Translations under genes and position numbers: made by a program | From: Saccharopolyspora elongata | GTDB taxonomy: Bacteria > Actinomycetota > Actinomycetes > Mycobacteriales > Pseudonocardiaceae | Direction of reading: 5' to 3' | DNA: 64,000 nucleotides | NCBI RefSeq assembly: GCF_004348985.1 | Contig: NZ_SMKW01000036.1 | Span: forward strand, 1-64,000 | Part shown: in pieces, positions 48,658 through 59,128 of the stretch | Layout of the letters: each line of letters opens with the position of its first letter | Numbering within the stretch: position 1 is the stretch's first letter | Notes under the pieces: model-generated | Seen by the model: the letters and a program-made list of their open reading frames with translations, nothing else | Database searches by the model: none | Told to the model about the DNA's origin: nothing

Positions 48658-49389
48658 GTGAGCCGGTATCGGGAGCGGCCGCCGGTCGGCGCGCTGACCG
48701 GGGCGATCGCCTGCGTGTGGACGCACGGGGCGGACGCGGACTGCCACGTGCAGCGGGTGGTCCCGGACGGCTGCGTGGACCTGATCTGGATGGGCGATCG
48801 CCTCGACGTGGTCGGGCCGGACACCTCCGCCCGGCTCGCGGAGCTGCCGCCGGGGAGCCGCATCACCGGGATCCGGGCCAGGCCCGGCGCCGCCCGGCTG
48901 CTGCTGGGCGACATTCCGCCCACCGAGCTGCGCGATCTGCAGGTCGACGGCCTGGACTGCTGGGGCGCCTCGATCCGGTACGCAGTGGACAGGATCAGCG
49001 AGGCGCCGGAGCAGGCGGGGCGGGTTCTCGAGGAGTTCGCCTGCTCCCGGTTGTCGGAGTACCGGCCCGATCCGGCGCTCGCGGCCGTCGTCGCGGCCCT
49101 GGACTCGCCTGCCCCGCTCGCGGTTCCGGCTCTCGCCGACACCCTCGGGTTGTCCGAGCGCCAGCTGCGGCGACGCGTCACCGCCGCCGTCGGCTACGGC
49201 CCGCAGACCCTCGCCGCGGTGCTCCGCTTCCAGCGGGCGGCGCGGCGCGGCACCGGCCCTGGCGGGCTCGCGGAGCTCGCCCACGTCACCGGCTACGCCG
49301 ACCAGGCGCACCTCACGCGCGAATTCCGCCGCCTGGCCGGCGTGACCCCGGGTCGGTACTTCAGCCCGCTTCCGCACAACCACCCGTGA
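48658..49389 (+). CDS. AraC family transcriptional regulator
   Basis: 243 aa. A C-terminal AraC double helix-turn-helix spans about residues 150-235 (LGLSERQLRRRVTAAVGYGP and ELAHVTGYADQAHLTREFRR, ending AGVTPGRYF). The N-terminal 130 residues resemble the DUF6597 sensor module (VVPDGCVDLIWMGDRLDVVGPD). GTG 48658 is the start. It stands alone downstream of the emb terminator; target genes are not apparent from position. Confidence 0.85.
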   Translation: MSRYRERPPVGALTGAIACVWTHGADADCHVQRVVPDGCVDLIWMGDRLDVVGPDTSARLAELPPGSRITGIRARPGAARLLLGDIPPTELRDLQVDGLDCWGASIRYAVDRISEAPEQAGRVLEEFACSRLSEYRPDPALAAVVAALDSPAPLAVPALADTLGLSERQLRRRVTAAVGYGPQTLAAVLRFQRAARRGTGPGGLAELAHVTGYADQAHLTREFRRLAGVTPGRYFSPLPHNHP

Positions 49390-49390
49390 G

Positions 49391-49660
49391 TACTTCTGGT
49401 CGCTGTAGAGCCTGTTTCCGAACTTGCTCTGCGTGGCGGTGCGGGTAGCGGAACCTCAGAGGCCTTCTCGCTGTGGGATCCCCGACTCATGAATGCCAAT
49501 TCACCACGTCGGGGCTGTCCTCGCGAGAAGACCCCTGAGAACCCGCAGCGGTGCAAGCTGCGTAGGTGGGCTAAGCGGCTTCGCCGCTTCAAATACAAAC
49601 CCCGCGCTACCACACCTCACACCACGACATCCAAAACAGCCTCTATAGCAACCAAAAGTA
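49391..49660. mobile_element. MITE-like palindromic element / insertion-sequence remnant
   Basis: About 270 bp with imperfect 27-nt terminal inverted repeats: TACTTCTGGTCGCTGTAGAG at 49391 continuing CCTGTTT, and at the right end the complement of TACTTTTGGTTGCTATAGAG continuing GCTGTTT. Internal arms also match: CTCAGAGGCCTTCTCGC against CTCAGGGGTCTTCTCGC, CCCCGAC against GTCGGGG, and the hairpin AAGCGGC-TTC-GCCGCTT at 49573-49589. There is no transposase frame, and the right half is clearly less GC-rich than its surroundings. It fills the gap between the AraC regulator and the carboxylesterase. Target-site duplications are not clear. Confidence 0.65.
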
Positions 49661-49677
49661 GACACGGCACGGGACGA

Positions 49678-51183
<1,506 letters not shown>

Positions 51184-51205
51184 GGCACCTCCGTGCGTTG
51201 CCGGC

Positions 51206-51814
51206 TCACCCGGACCGGGTGGCCAGGTCGAACATGGTCGCGAGCTCGCGGGCGTAGCGGTCGGCGTCGGCGTCGGGTTCCACCCCGAGGCGCAGTGCGA
51301 CGCCGTCCAGCGCGTGGCGCAGCGCCACGGCCATCACGTGCGGGTCGAAGTCCCGGAACTCCCCCGTCAGCTGGCCGGCGCGGAGCATTTCCCGCAAGCC
51401 TTCGAGTTCCCGCCGGTGCGGCAGCGCCGCGTCGTCGCCGCGCTCGTTCAGGAAGATCTCGGTGAGCGCCCGGATCTTCCGGTGGTGCGCGCGGTAGAAG
51501 TCCACACTGGACTCGATGAACGCCCGGAGCCGGCCGCGCGCCGTGCCCGCAGCCTCGATGCGCTCCCCCACCAGCTCCTCGGCCGCCGCGTAGACGTCGG
51601 TGACCACCTGCTGCATCAGCTCGGCCTTGCTCCGGAAGTGGTAGGAGATCATCCCCGTGCTGCTCAGGCCCGCCCGCTTGGCGATCTGCCCGAACGACGC
51701 GCGCGAGTATCCGAGCTCGACGATCGTGTCGATGGCGGCCTCGACGATCTGCGCCCGCCGGCCCCGCTCGGTAAACGACCGTCCTTGCTCACCTGAGCCG
51801 GAATTTGCTCGCAT
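51206..51814 (-). CDS. TetR family regulator of the carboxylesterase operon
   Basis: 202 aa. The helix-turn-helix is AQIVEAAIDTIVELGYSRAS then FGQIAKRAGLSSTGMISYHF with SKAELMQQVV; the C-terminal ligand domain ends RHALDGVALRLGVEPDADAD. ATG 51814 overlaps a perfect palindrome, which indicates autoregulation and possibly a leaderless transcript (TAGGTT lies about 6 nt upstream). It is followed 22 bp later by the carboxylesterase gene. Confidence 0.86.
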   Translation of the reverse strand: MRANSGSGEQGRSFTERGRRAQIVEAAIDTIVELGYSRASFGQIAKRAGLSSTGMISYHFRSKAELMQQVVTDVYAAAEELVGERIEAAGTARGRLRAFIESSVDFYRAHHRKIRALTEIFLNERGDDAALPHRRELEGLREMLRAGQLTGEFRDFDPHVMAVALRHALDGVALRLGVEPDADADRYARELATMFDLATRSG

Positions 51815-51821
51815 GAGCAAA
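51804..51821. promoter_or_regulatory. Operator-like palindrome at the TetR start codon
   Basis: TTTGCTCGCATGAGCAAA, perfect 7-bp arms with a 4-nt spacer, containing the ATG of the TetR gene on the minus strand. Binding would block transcription of tetR and the carboxylesterase. Confidence 0.7.
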
Positions 51822-51858
51822 ACCTAGCACAGGCGAGCAAGAATGGGAGCGCCGCGGA

Positions 51859-52767
51859 TCAGACTTGGTCGTAGGCGCGGAGGGTGCACAGGGCATCGAT
51901 GGCCACCCGCGGCCGCCCCTCCAGGCGGGTGCCGGGCGCCCACGCGCGCCACCGGATCGGCCAGCCGCCGTCGTCCTCCTGCAAGGCCGCGAGGTGGTCG
52001 AGCCCGCGGGCCATCTCGTCGTCGGAGAACCACGAACGTGCCAGGCTCGTCGGCTCCGGCGCGTAGTCCCAGACGCAGTGCAGCTCGCCGGGCGCGTAGC
52101 CGGGAGGCACCTGAGCCCGTTCGGGATGCTGCGGATCGAGCAGCACGAACCCCTTCTCCCGCACGAGCGCGCCCAGCTTCCCGGCCGCGGCACGTGCCCG
52201 ATCGCGATCCGGCACGTGGTCGAGGAACGACACCGCGGCCTGCACCTCGTAGGGGTGGCTCTCGGTCAGCTCCTCGATCCGCCGCCAGCAGAACTCGGTG
52301 GCCCCGGTCAGCCACGGGTGCTCGATCCGGTTCTTGTGCAGCAGGGCCGCGAGCAGGCCGGTGGAGAGCAGGTTCCCCTCGGGCTCCTCGACGATCGGAA
52401 TCCACGGCGCGTGCGGGTAGTCCCGCAGCCGCGTGTCGCCTCCAGGCACGCCGCCGTCCGGGCGCGTGATCGACATCAGGTAGTCGCAGACCCGCGCCAC
52501 CGCGGCCCCGTCGCAGGCCCCGACCTCGTCGAGGATCATCAGCGCTGTGAAGGTCTGCAGCGGCTGGCTGAGCGGGCCGCGCGAGTCGGGCTCCAAGGCG
52601 TAGCCGTAGCCGCCGTCCGCGCAGCGGTAGGCGTCGAGCGCGGCCAGCACCCCGTCGGCGCTTCCTCCGGCGAACAAGAACTCGAAACGGCGTTGTTCCA
52701 GCACGCGCGCGGTCAGCCAGACGAACCGCTCGACGGCGGCCACGCGCTCTTCGGTGCATCGAATCAT
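51859..52767 (-). CDS. Uncharacterised protein with alpha/alpha-toroid (prenyltransferase/squalene-oxidase-like) repeats
   Basis: 302 aa, soluble. Repeated segments such as LAALDAYRCADGGYGYALEP, VCDYLMSITRPDGGVPGGD and LDHLAALQEDDGGWPIRW show the helix-then-DGG(Y/W) pattern of the terpenoid cyclase/protein prenyltransferase toroid. I see no DXDD cyclase motif or class I DDxxD motif, so enzymatic activity is uncertain. There is no Shine-Dalgarno before ATG 52767. It is adjacent to the TetR-carboxylesterase pair but separated from it by the operator region. Confidence 0.65.
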   Translation of the reverse strand: MIRCTEERVAAVERFVWLTARVLEQRRFEFLFAGGSADGVLAALDAYRCADGGYGYALEPDSRGPLSQPLQTFTALMILDEVGACDGAAVARVCDYLMSITRPDGGVPGGDTRLRDYPHAPWIPIVEEPEGNLLSTGLLAALLHKNRIEHPWLTGATEFCWRRIEELTESHPYEVQAAVSFLDHVPDRDRARAAAGKLGALVREKGFVLLDPQHPERAQVPPGYAPGELHCVWDYAPEPTSLARSWFSDDEMARGLDHLAALQEDDGGWPIRWRAWAPGTRLEGRPRVAIDALCTLRAYDQV

Positions 52768-52858
52768 GCACCGAAGATAAGAAGAATGGCCGAGCCGTTC
52801 TTGAACGAATCGGCCATTCCGCGAATTTCTCTGCCTTCGGTGGCAGCCCCGGACGGGG

Positions 52859-55843
52859 CTACTCCACGGGCGGCCCCGCCGGGCGGGACGCGGACCGGCG
52901 AACCCGCCGCACTGGAGCGGCCGGAGCGACGCTCGGCAGGCCGTTCTGGGCGGCCTCCTGCGGCTCGGCCGGCTTGCTGACCACCAGCGGCGTCGCCGCC
53001 GCGCCGGCGCTGCCGGCGGCCCGCGTCGCCTTGCGCCGCGGGCGACCGTTCGCCGCTGCCGGCTTCGCCTCGGGCTCGACCGCCTTCGGCTCGACGACCG
53101 GCTTCGCCGCCTCCGCCTTCGGCTCGACGACGGGCTCCGGCTTCGGCGCCGCCGGCTCGGCCTTCGCCGCCGGCTTCGGCTCGGCCTTCACGGCCTCGAC
53201 GGGCTCCGGCTTGGTCTCTTCGGCCTTGACGGCCTCCGCCTTCGGCTCCTCGGCCTTGGCACGCTCGACCTTGGGCTCTTCGACCTTCGGCGCCTCGACC
53301 TTGGGCTCTTCGGCCTTCGGTGCCTCAACCTTGGGCGCCTCGACCTTCGGCTCTTCAACCTTCGGCGCCTCGGTCTTGGGTGCCTCTGCCTTGGCCTCGG
53401 TGCGAGTCTCCTGCTGGGCGGGCTGCTCGTGCTCGTGCTGCTTGCCCCGCTGCCGGTTCCGCCGGGCACCGTTGTTGCCGCTCGGCTGCCCGTTCGGGTG
53501 CGTGACCGGTTCGGTCGAGACGAGCAGGCCGCGGCCGCGGCAGTGCTCGCAGGTGCTGCTGTAGGCCTCCAGCAGGCCGGTGCCGACCCGCTTGCGGGTC
53601 ATCTGCACCAGGCCCAGCGAGGTCACCTCGGCGACCTGGTGGCGGGTGCGGTCCCGGCCCAGGCACTCGGTGAGGCGGCGCAGCACCAGGTCGCGGTTCG
53701 ACTCCAGCACCATGTCGATGAAGTCGATGACGATGATGCCGCCGATGTCGCGCAACCGGAGCTGCCGGACGATCTCCTCGGCCGCCTCCAGGTTGTTGCG
53801 GGTGACCGTCTCCTCCAGGTTGCCCCCGGAGCCGGTGAACTTACCGGTGTTGACGTCGATCACCGTCATGGCTTCGGTGCGGTCGATCACCAGGTAGCCG
53901 CCGGAGGGCAGCCAGACCTTGCGGTCCAGGGCCTTGGCGATCTGCTCGTTGATCCGCTGCTCGGTGAACACGTCGTTCTTGCCGACGTGCTTGGACAGCC
54001 GCTGCGCCAGGTCCGGCGCGACGTGCTTGACGTAGGCGTCGATGGTGTCCCAGGCGTCGTTGCCCTGGACCGTCATGGCCGAGAAGTCCTCGGTGAACAG
54101 GTCGCGGACGACCTTGATCAGCAGGTCCGGCTCCTCGTAGAGCAGCTGCGGGGCCTGCGCGCCCGGGGTCTCGGCCTTCTCCTTGATGACCTCCCACTGC
54201 GCCTGCAGGCGCCGCACGTCGCGGTCCAGCGCCTCTTCGCTGGTGCCCTCGGACGCGGTGCGGATGATCACCCCGGCGTTGTCCGGCACGATCCGCTTGA
54301 GGATCTCCTTGAGCCGCTTGCGCTCGGTGTCCGGCAGCTTGCGGCTGATGCCGGTCGCGCCGCCGCCCGGCACGTACACCAGGAATCGGCCGGGCAGGCT
54401 GATCTGGGTGGTCAGGCGCGCGCCCTTGTGGCCGACCGGGTCCTTGGTGACCTGCACCAGGACGCTGTCACCGGTCTGCAGGGCCTGCTCGATGCGGCGG
54501 GCCTTGCCGGCCAGCCCGGCGGCGTCCCAGTCCACCTCACCGGCGTAGAGCACCGCGTTGCGGCCGCGGCCGATGTCGACGAACGCCGCCTCCATGCTGG
54601 GCAGCACGTTCTGCACGCGCCCGAGGTAGACGTTGCCGACCAGCGAGCCGGAGCCCGACGAGGTCACGAAGTTCTCGACGAGGACGTTGTCCTCGAGCAC
54701 CGCGATCTGCGTCTGGTCGCCGTTCTGCCGGACGACCATCTTGCGGTCCACCGACTCCCGGCGGGCCAGGAACTCGGACTCGGAGAGCACCGGGGCCCGG
54801 CGGCGACCGGCCTCGCGGCCGTCCCGGCGGCGCTGCCGCTTGGCCTCCAGGCGCGTCGAGCCCTTGACCGCGCGCACCTCGTCGTCGCTGCTGTCCTGGC
54901 GGGTCTCCGCGGCCGGCTCGCGCACGTGCACGACGGTGTTCGGCGGGTCGTCCTCGCGGGCGCTGCTCTCGTCGTCCGAGGAGCCCTTGCGGCGACGGCG
55001 GCGACGGCGACGGCGGTTGGAGTCGCCCGAGCCGTCAGCCTCGGCCGACTGCTCCTCGGCGGCTTCCTCCGCGGCCGGTTCGGCGGCCTCGGCGGCGGTC
55101 TCCTCGGCGGTTTCGGTCTCTTCCTCGCCCGACTCGGACTCGGCACCACGACCACGGCCACGGCCCCGGCGGCCGCGACGACGACGGCGCCGACCAGCGG
55201 GCTCGCTCTCGTCGTCGGTCTCGGCGGCGGTCTCGGCGGGCTGCTCGGCCTCGGTCGCCTCGGGCTCCTGGCTCGCCTCCACCGGCTCCGGCTCGGCCTT
55301 CGGCACCTGCCGCGACTCGGGCTGGGGCGCGAGGAACATCGCCTCCGGCGCCGGCGCGGCGAACAGAGGCGTCAGCCCCGGTGCCGCGGGCGTGCCGGCG
55401 GCGGTCCCGGCACCGGCGGACGCGAAGTCCGCCGCCGGCACCGCGGGCTCGACAGCGGGCTGCGCCTCGGCCGCGGGCTGCGTCTCAGCTGCCGGCTGCG
55501 GCTCCGGCTCGGCCTGGGCTGCGGCTTCCGCCGGGGCCTCTGCCTGGGGTTCCGGCTCGGTCTGCTCCGGCTCGGCCGCGCTCTCCGACTCCGCCACCAT
55601 CTCGGGGTGCAGGGCCTGCACCACCTGCAGGGCGACGTCGCGGGTGATGTTCGACTGGGCGCTGCGAACCGATTCGCCGATCGATTCCAGCGTCGTGATG
55701 ATCTCCCGGCTGCTGGCGCCCAGCAGCTTGGCCAGTGCGTGCACCCGGAGCTTGGCGGGCAGCTCGATCGTGCCCTGCTCGTCGCGGGTAGGTGTGGGCG
55801 ATTGCCCGCTGGGGCTTCCAGCGGGCGTATCCATGTTCAACAT
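52859..55843 (-). CDS. rne: Ribonuclease E/G family protein
   Basis: 994 aa. The catalytic half (about 380-790) has the S1 domain (LVGNVYLGRVQNVLPSMEAA near 400), the active-site Asp residues in VIDVNTGKF near 665 and GGIIVIDFIDM, and the Zn-link CEHCRGRG near 763. It starts and ends with long low-complexity arms. The N-terminal arm carries an IF2_N-like segment (LPAKLRVHALAKLLGASSRE) and Arg-rich stretches, and the C-terminal arm carries repeats of EAPKVEEPKVE type (about 810-910). It is the main single-strand endoribonuclease for mRNA decay and rRNA processing. ATG 55843 follows GGAGGAGCTGG. Confidence 0.94.
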   Translation of the reverse strand: MLNMDTPAGSPSGQSPTPTRDEQGTIELPAKLRVHALAKLLGASSREIITTLESIGESVRSAQSNITRDVALQVVQALHPEMVAESESAAEPEQTEPEPQAEAPAEAAAQAEPEPQPAAETQPAAEAQPAVEPAVPAADFASAGAGTAAGTPAAPGLTPLFAAPAPEAMFLAPQPESRQVPKAEPEPVEASQEPEATEAEQPAETAAETDDESEPAGRRRRRRGRRGRGRGRGAESESGEEETETAEETAAEAAEPAAEEAAEEQSAEADGSGDSNRRRRRRRRRKGSSDDESSAREDDPPNTVVHVREPAAETRQDSSDDEVRAVKGSTRLEAKRQRRRDGREAGRRRAPVLSESEFLARRESVDRKMVVRQNGDQTQIAVLEDNVLVENFVTSSGSGSLVGNVYLGRVQNVLPSMEAAFVDIGRGRNAVLYAGEVDWDAAGLAGKARRIEQALQTGDSVLVQVTKDPVGHKGARLTTQISLPGRFLVYVPGGGATGISRKLPDTERKRLKEILKRIVPDNAGVIIRTASEGTSEEALDRDVRRLQAQWEVIKEKAETPGAQAPQLLYEEPDLLIKVVRDLFTEDFSAMTVQGNDAWDTIDAYVKHVAPDLAQRLSKHVGKNDVFTEQRINEQIAKALDRKVWLPSGGYLVIDRTEAMTVIDVNTGKFTGSGGNLEETVTRNNLEAAEEIVRQLRLRDIGGIIVIDFIDMVLESNRDLVLRRLTECLGRDRTRHQVAEVTSLGLVQMTRKRVGTGLLEAYSSTCEHCRGRGLLVSTEPVTHPNGQPSGNNGARRNRQRGKQHEHEQPAQQETRTEAKAEAPKTEAPKVEEPKVEAPKVEAPKAEEPKVEAPKVEEPKVERAKAEEPKAEAVKAEETKPEPVEAVKAEPKPAAKAEPAAPKPEPVVEPKAEAAKPVVEPKAVEPEAKPAAANGRPRRKATRAAGSAGAAATPLVVSKPAEPQEAAQNGLPSVAPAAPVRRVRRSASRPAGPPVE

Positions 55844-56010
55844 CCAGCTCCTCCGCCCCCGGGCGCGTCCGGGTGGACGCGGCCGCACAGAGGCATGTGC
55901 GATCTTCGGTCTCCGCCGCCCGCAGGCGACGGCAATTCTGGTGTTCCCTCCGCCCCGGGCCCTTCAGGCCGGGAAGTCACACGGCGGGTCGACGACGTCC
56001 GCGCCGCCCG

Positions 56011-56862
56011 TCACCCCGCCGCGGGCTCTCCCGCCGGAATCCGGCCGCCGCCTGAGGCCCGGGCCAACGGGTCGACAATCCCTCCCCCGTCGTCGAGCCG
56101 ACCCTGCTCCAGCCGGGTCGCTCTCGCGACGGCCGACGGTGCCAGACCGGCGACGACACGCAGGGCGCTCAGTACGTCGTCGGGTCGTACGACCGGTGTT
56201 GTCTGCCGCACGACCGTTACAAGTATCCCATACGGTTCGGATGCCTTCGGCCAATCGTCCACCTGGGCGGTCGACGCGGAATTTTGATCACTCTCCGCGA
56301 CGACCGGTCGGCCGTCCTGCACCTCCGCGCTGACCAGCGCGGCCCGCGCATCGATGGTGCGGCGACCGTCCTTGGTCATCCGCTCCACCAGCGCGGTGTC
56401 GGCCGCCATCAGCGCCGTTGCGGCGTCGCGCAGCTCGGCGACGTCCGTGCCGGGGAGATCGATCCGCCATCGGCTCACCTGCAGCCGGTCCGCGAGCGGA
56501 CCCGGCTCGGCCTCGACCGCGTCGAGCACGTCGATCCCGTCCGGCAGCGCGGCGTTGAGCTCGGCGGACAGCGTCGCCGGGTCGAGCCGCTCGACGAGCT
56601 GGAGCTCGACGTACTCGGCCACGCTGGACACGCCGGTGGGCACCGCACCGGCCCAGGACACCTTCGGGTGCGGGCTGAAGCCCTGGGAATACGCCATCGG
56701 TACCCCAGCCCTCCGCAGCGCGCGTTCGAAGGTGCGCGCCACATCGCGGTGCGAGGTGAAGCGCAGCCGCCCCCGTTTGGCGTAACGCAGGCGCAGCTTC
56801 TGCACCGGTGGCGCCGAGGGATTGGGGTGATCTCGCCGACTCAGGATGCCCTCCCCGACCAA
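56011..56862 (-). CDS. TIGR03936-type radical-SAM-associated protein (DUF2344)
   Basis: 283 aa. It has the family opening VQKLRLRYAKRGRLRFTSHRDVARTFERAL and AYSQGFSPHPKVSWAGAVPTG. It is the C-terminal partner of the TIGR03960 radical-SAM protein encoded 200 bp upstream; in some bacteria the two are one polypeptide. The function is not established; it may have an RNA-modification role given the rne linkage. The start is uncertain: TTG 56862 is the longest form, while the GGGGAGGG inside it suggests a start slightly downstream. Confidence 0.8.
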   Translation of the reverse strand: MVGEGILSRRDHPNPSAPPVQKLRLRYAKRGRLRFTSHRDVARTFERALRRAGVPMAYSQGFSPHPKVSWAGAVPTGVSSVAEYVELQLVERLDPATLSAELNAALPDGIDVLDAVEAEPGPLADRLQVSRWRIDLPGTDVAELRDAATALMAADTALVERMTKDGRRTIDARAALVSAEVQDGRPVVAESDQNSASTAQVDDWPKASEPYGILVTVVRQTTPVVRPDDVLSALRVVAGLAPSAVARATRLEQGRLDDGGGIVDPLARASGGGRIPAGEPAAG

Positions 56863-57068
56863 TGATCGTCATCGGCGGTCCTCGTCGACCGCTCCGATGT
56901 CGATGCTTGCGTGCTCAACCGCCGTGTGACAACACCTGCGGTTCATATTTCGAAGGACCGTACCCCGGCCACCACCCCGGTACCGAGCCTCCGCCGGGAT
57001 GTGCGAGGTTGCGGCCAGAACTTCGCACACCCCGCATTAGAGTCCCTTGACCAGGGAAAATGTGGGGA

Positions 57069-59030
57069 TTAGCCGTTGAAGACCGGGTTGCGAACCGGGG
57101 AGCCCTGCCCGACCGGAGAGATCGGCAGCAACTTCCGCCCGGTCGGACCGACCTCGATGTCGGTGCCCATCGTCGGGCACACGCCGCAGTCGAAGCACGG
57201 CGTCCACCGGCAGTCGTCCTGCTCGCGGGCGTCCAGCGCGTCCTGCCAGTCGGCCCACAACCACTCCTTGTCCAGCCCGGAGTCGAGGTGGTCCCACGGC
57301 AGCACTTCTGTCTCGCCGCGCTCGCGGGTGGTGAACCAGTGCACGTCCACGCCCAGCGGTTCGAGCTCGGCGGCGGCGCAGGACATCCAGCGCTCGAACG
57401 AGAAGTACTCGTTCCAGCCGTCGAACCGGCCGCCCTCGCGCCACACCCGCTCGATGACCCGGCCGATCCGGCGGTCACCGCGCGACAGCAGTCCCTCGAC
57501 CATCGTCGGCTTGCCGTCGTGGTAGCGCATGCCGATGTTGCGGCCCAGGCTGCGGTCGGTGTTGATCTCCTGGCGCAGCTTGCGCAGCCGCTCGTCGATG
57601 GTGTCCGGATCGCACTGCGACGCCCACTGGAACGGGGTGTGCGGCTTCGGCACGAAACCGCCGATCGAGATCGTGCAGCGGATGTCCTTGCGGCCCGAGA
57701 CCTCCCGGCCGGCCCGGATGACCTGCTTGGCCATCTCGGCGATCTGCAGCACGTCCTCGTCGGTCTCGGTCGGCAGCCCGCACATGAAGTACAGCTTGAC
57801 CTGTCGCCAGCCGTTGGCGAACGCGGCGGAGACGGTGCGGATGAGGTCCTCCTCCGACACCATCTTGTTGATCACCCGCCGGATCCGCTCGCTGCCGCCT
57901 TCCGGCGCGAACGTCAGGCCCGAGCGGCGGCCGTTGCGGGACAGCTCGTTGGCCAGGTCGATGTTGAAGGCGTCCACCCGGGTCGACGGCAGCGACAGCC
58001 CGGTGTTGGTGCCCTCGTAGCGGTCCGCCAGACCCTTGGTGATCTCGGCGATCTCGGAGTGGTCGGCCGAGCTCAGCGACAGCAGGCCGACCTCTTCGAA
58101 ACCGGTGGCCTCCAGCCCACGCTGCACCATCTCGCCGATGCCCTCGATGGACCGCTCCCGCACCGGCCGGGTGATCATCCCGGCCTGGCAGAACCGGCAG
58201 CCGCGGGTGCAGCCGCGGAAGATCTCCACGCTCATCCGCTCGTGCACGCTCTCGGCCAGCGGCACCAGCGGCTTCTTCGGGTACGGCCAGTCGTCGAGCT
58301 CCATGGTCGTCCGCTTGAAGACGCGGTACGGCACCCGGTCGCGGTTCGGCACGACCTCGGAGATCGCGCCGTCGGGGCCGTAGGTGACGTCGTAGAACTG
58401 CGGCACGTACACGCCGCCGGACTCGGCCAGCCGGAGCAGCAGCTCCTCGCGGCCGCCCGGCCGCCCCTCGGCCTTCCAGCGCCGGATGGCCTCGGTGATC
58501 TCCAGGACCGCTTCCTCGCCGTCGCCGAGCACCGCGGCGTCCAGGAAGTCGGCGATCGGCTCGGGGTTGAACGCCGCGTGCCCGCCGGCCAGCACGATCG
58601 GGTGATCATCGGTGCGATCGACCGCGTGCAGCGGGATGCCCGCGAGGGCGAGCGCGCCGAGCATGTTGGTGTAGCCGAGTTCGGTGGCGAAGCTGAGGCC
58701 CAGCACGTCGAACGCGCCGACCGGCCGGTGGCTGTCCACGGTGAACTGCGGGATGTCGTGCTCCCGCATCAGCTCCTCGAGGTCCGGCCACACCGCGTAG
58801 GTGCGTTCGGCGAGCACGTCCGGCTGCTCGTTGAGGATCTCGTAGAGGATCTGCACGCCCTGGTTGGGCAGCCCGACCTCGTAGGCGTCGGGGTACATCA
58901 GGCACCACCGGATGGCGGCGTCGTCCCACGCCTTCGCCGTCGCGTTGAGCTCCCCACCCACGTACTGCACGGGTTTGGAGACGCGCGGCAACAGCGGTTC
59001 CAACCTGTCGAAAACGGACTCAACACGCAC
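57069..59030 (-). CDS. TIGR03960 B12-binding radical SAM protein
   Basis: 653 aa. An N-terminal cobalamin-binding-like domain (to about 220) is followed by the radical SAM domain with the CxxxCxxC cluster motif in RGCTRGCRFCQAGM near residue 280, then GLSLPSTRVDAF and FAPEGGSERIRRVINK. The C-terminus has Cys pairs FDCGVCPTMG. It probably carries out a methylthiolation- or methyl-type radical reaction with its TIGR03936 partner; the substrate is unknown. GTG 59030 is preferred to ATG 59081 because the latter lies inside a 44-nt hairpin and is not conserved. Confidence 0.86.
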   Translation of the reverse strand: MRVESVFDRLEPLLPRVSKPVQYVGGELNATAKAWDDAAIRWCLMYPDAYEVGLPNQGVQILYEILNEQPDVLAERTYAVWPDLEELMREHDIPQFTVDSHRPVGAFDVLGLSFATELGYTNMLGALALAGIPLHAVDRTDDHPIVLAGGHAAFNPEPIADFLDAAVLGDGEEAVLEITEAIRRWKAEGRPGGREELLLRLAESGGVYVPQFYDVTYGPDGAISEVVPNRDRVPYRVFKRTTMELDDWPYPKKPLVPLAESVHERMSVEIFRGCTRGCRFCQAGMITRPVRERSIEGIGEMVQRGLEATGFEEVGLLSLSSADHSEIAEITKGLADRYEGTNTGLSLPSTRVDAFNIDLANELSRNGRRSGLTFAPEGGSERIRRVINKMVSEEDLIRTVSAAFANGWRQVKLYFMCGLPTETDEDVLQIAEMAKQVIRAGREVSGRKDIRCTISIGGFVPKPHTPFQWASQCDPDTIDERLRKLRQEINTDRSLGRNIGMRYHDGKPTMVEGLLSRGDRRIGRVIERVWREGGRFDGWNEYFSFERWMSCAAAELEPLGVDVHWFTTRERGETEVLPWDHLDSGLDKEWLWADWQDALDAREQDDCRWTPCFDCGVCPTMGTDIEVGPTGRKLLPISPVGQGSPVRNPVFNG

Positions 59031-59071
59031 GCGACCAGGGTAGAGGTCCGCCCCGAATCGGGAGACCGGGG

Positions 59072-59115
59072 GCGATTTCAATGGAAATCGGACCTCCGAC
59101 TTCCATTGAAATCGC
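59072..59115. repeat. 44-nt nested palindrome (long hairpin)
   Basis: GCGATTTCAATGGAA and TTCCATTGAAATCGC are perfect 15-bp arms; inside them TCGGA/TCCGA also pair, giving an almost continuous 21-bp stem with one mismatch and a 2-nt loop. Each arm contains its own smaller dyad (GATTTC-AATG-GAAATC on the left). It lies between the acetyltransferase stop and the TIGR03960 gene, and may terminate the ndk transcript or be a dispersed repeat. Confidence 0.8.
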
Positions 59116-59128
59116 GCAACACCGGTGC

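Noticed and set aside
53190..53400. Short repeats in the rne 3' region that could suggest a CRISPR or minisatellite
   Set aside because: They follow the reading frame and encode EAPKVEEPK-type protein repeats; there are no unique spacers of regular size.
59030..59081. ATG 59081 as start of the TIGR03960 gene
   Set aside because: This ATG lies inside the 44-nt hairpin and the extra 17 residues are not family-like; GTG 59030 fits the usual N-terminus.
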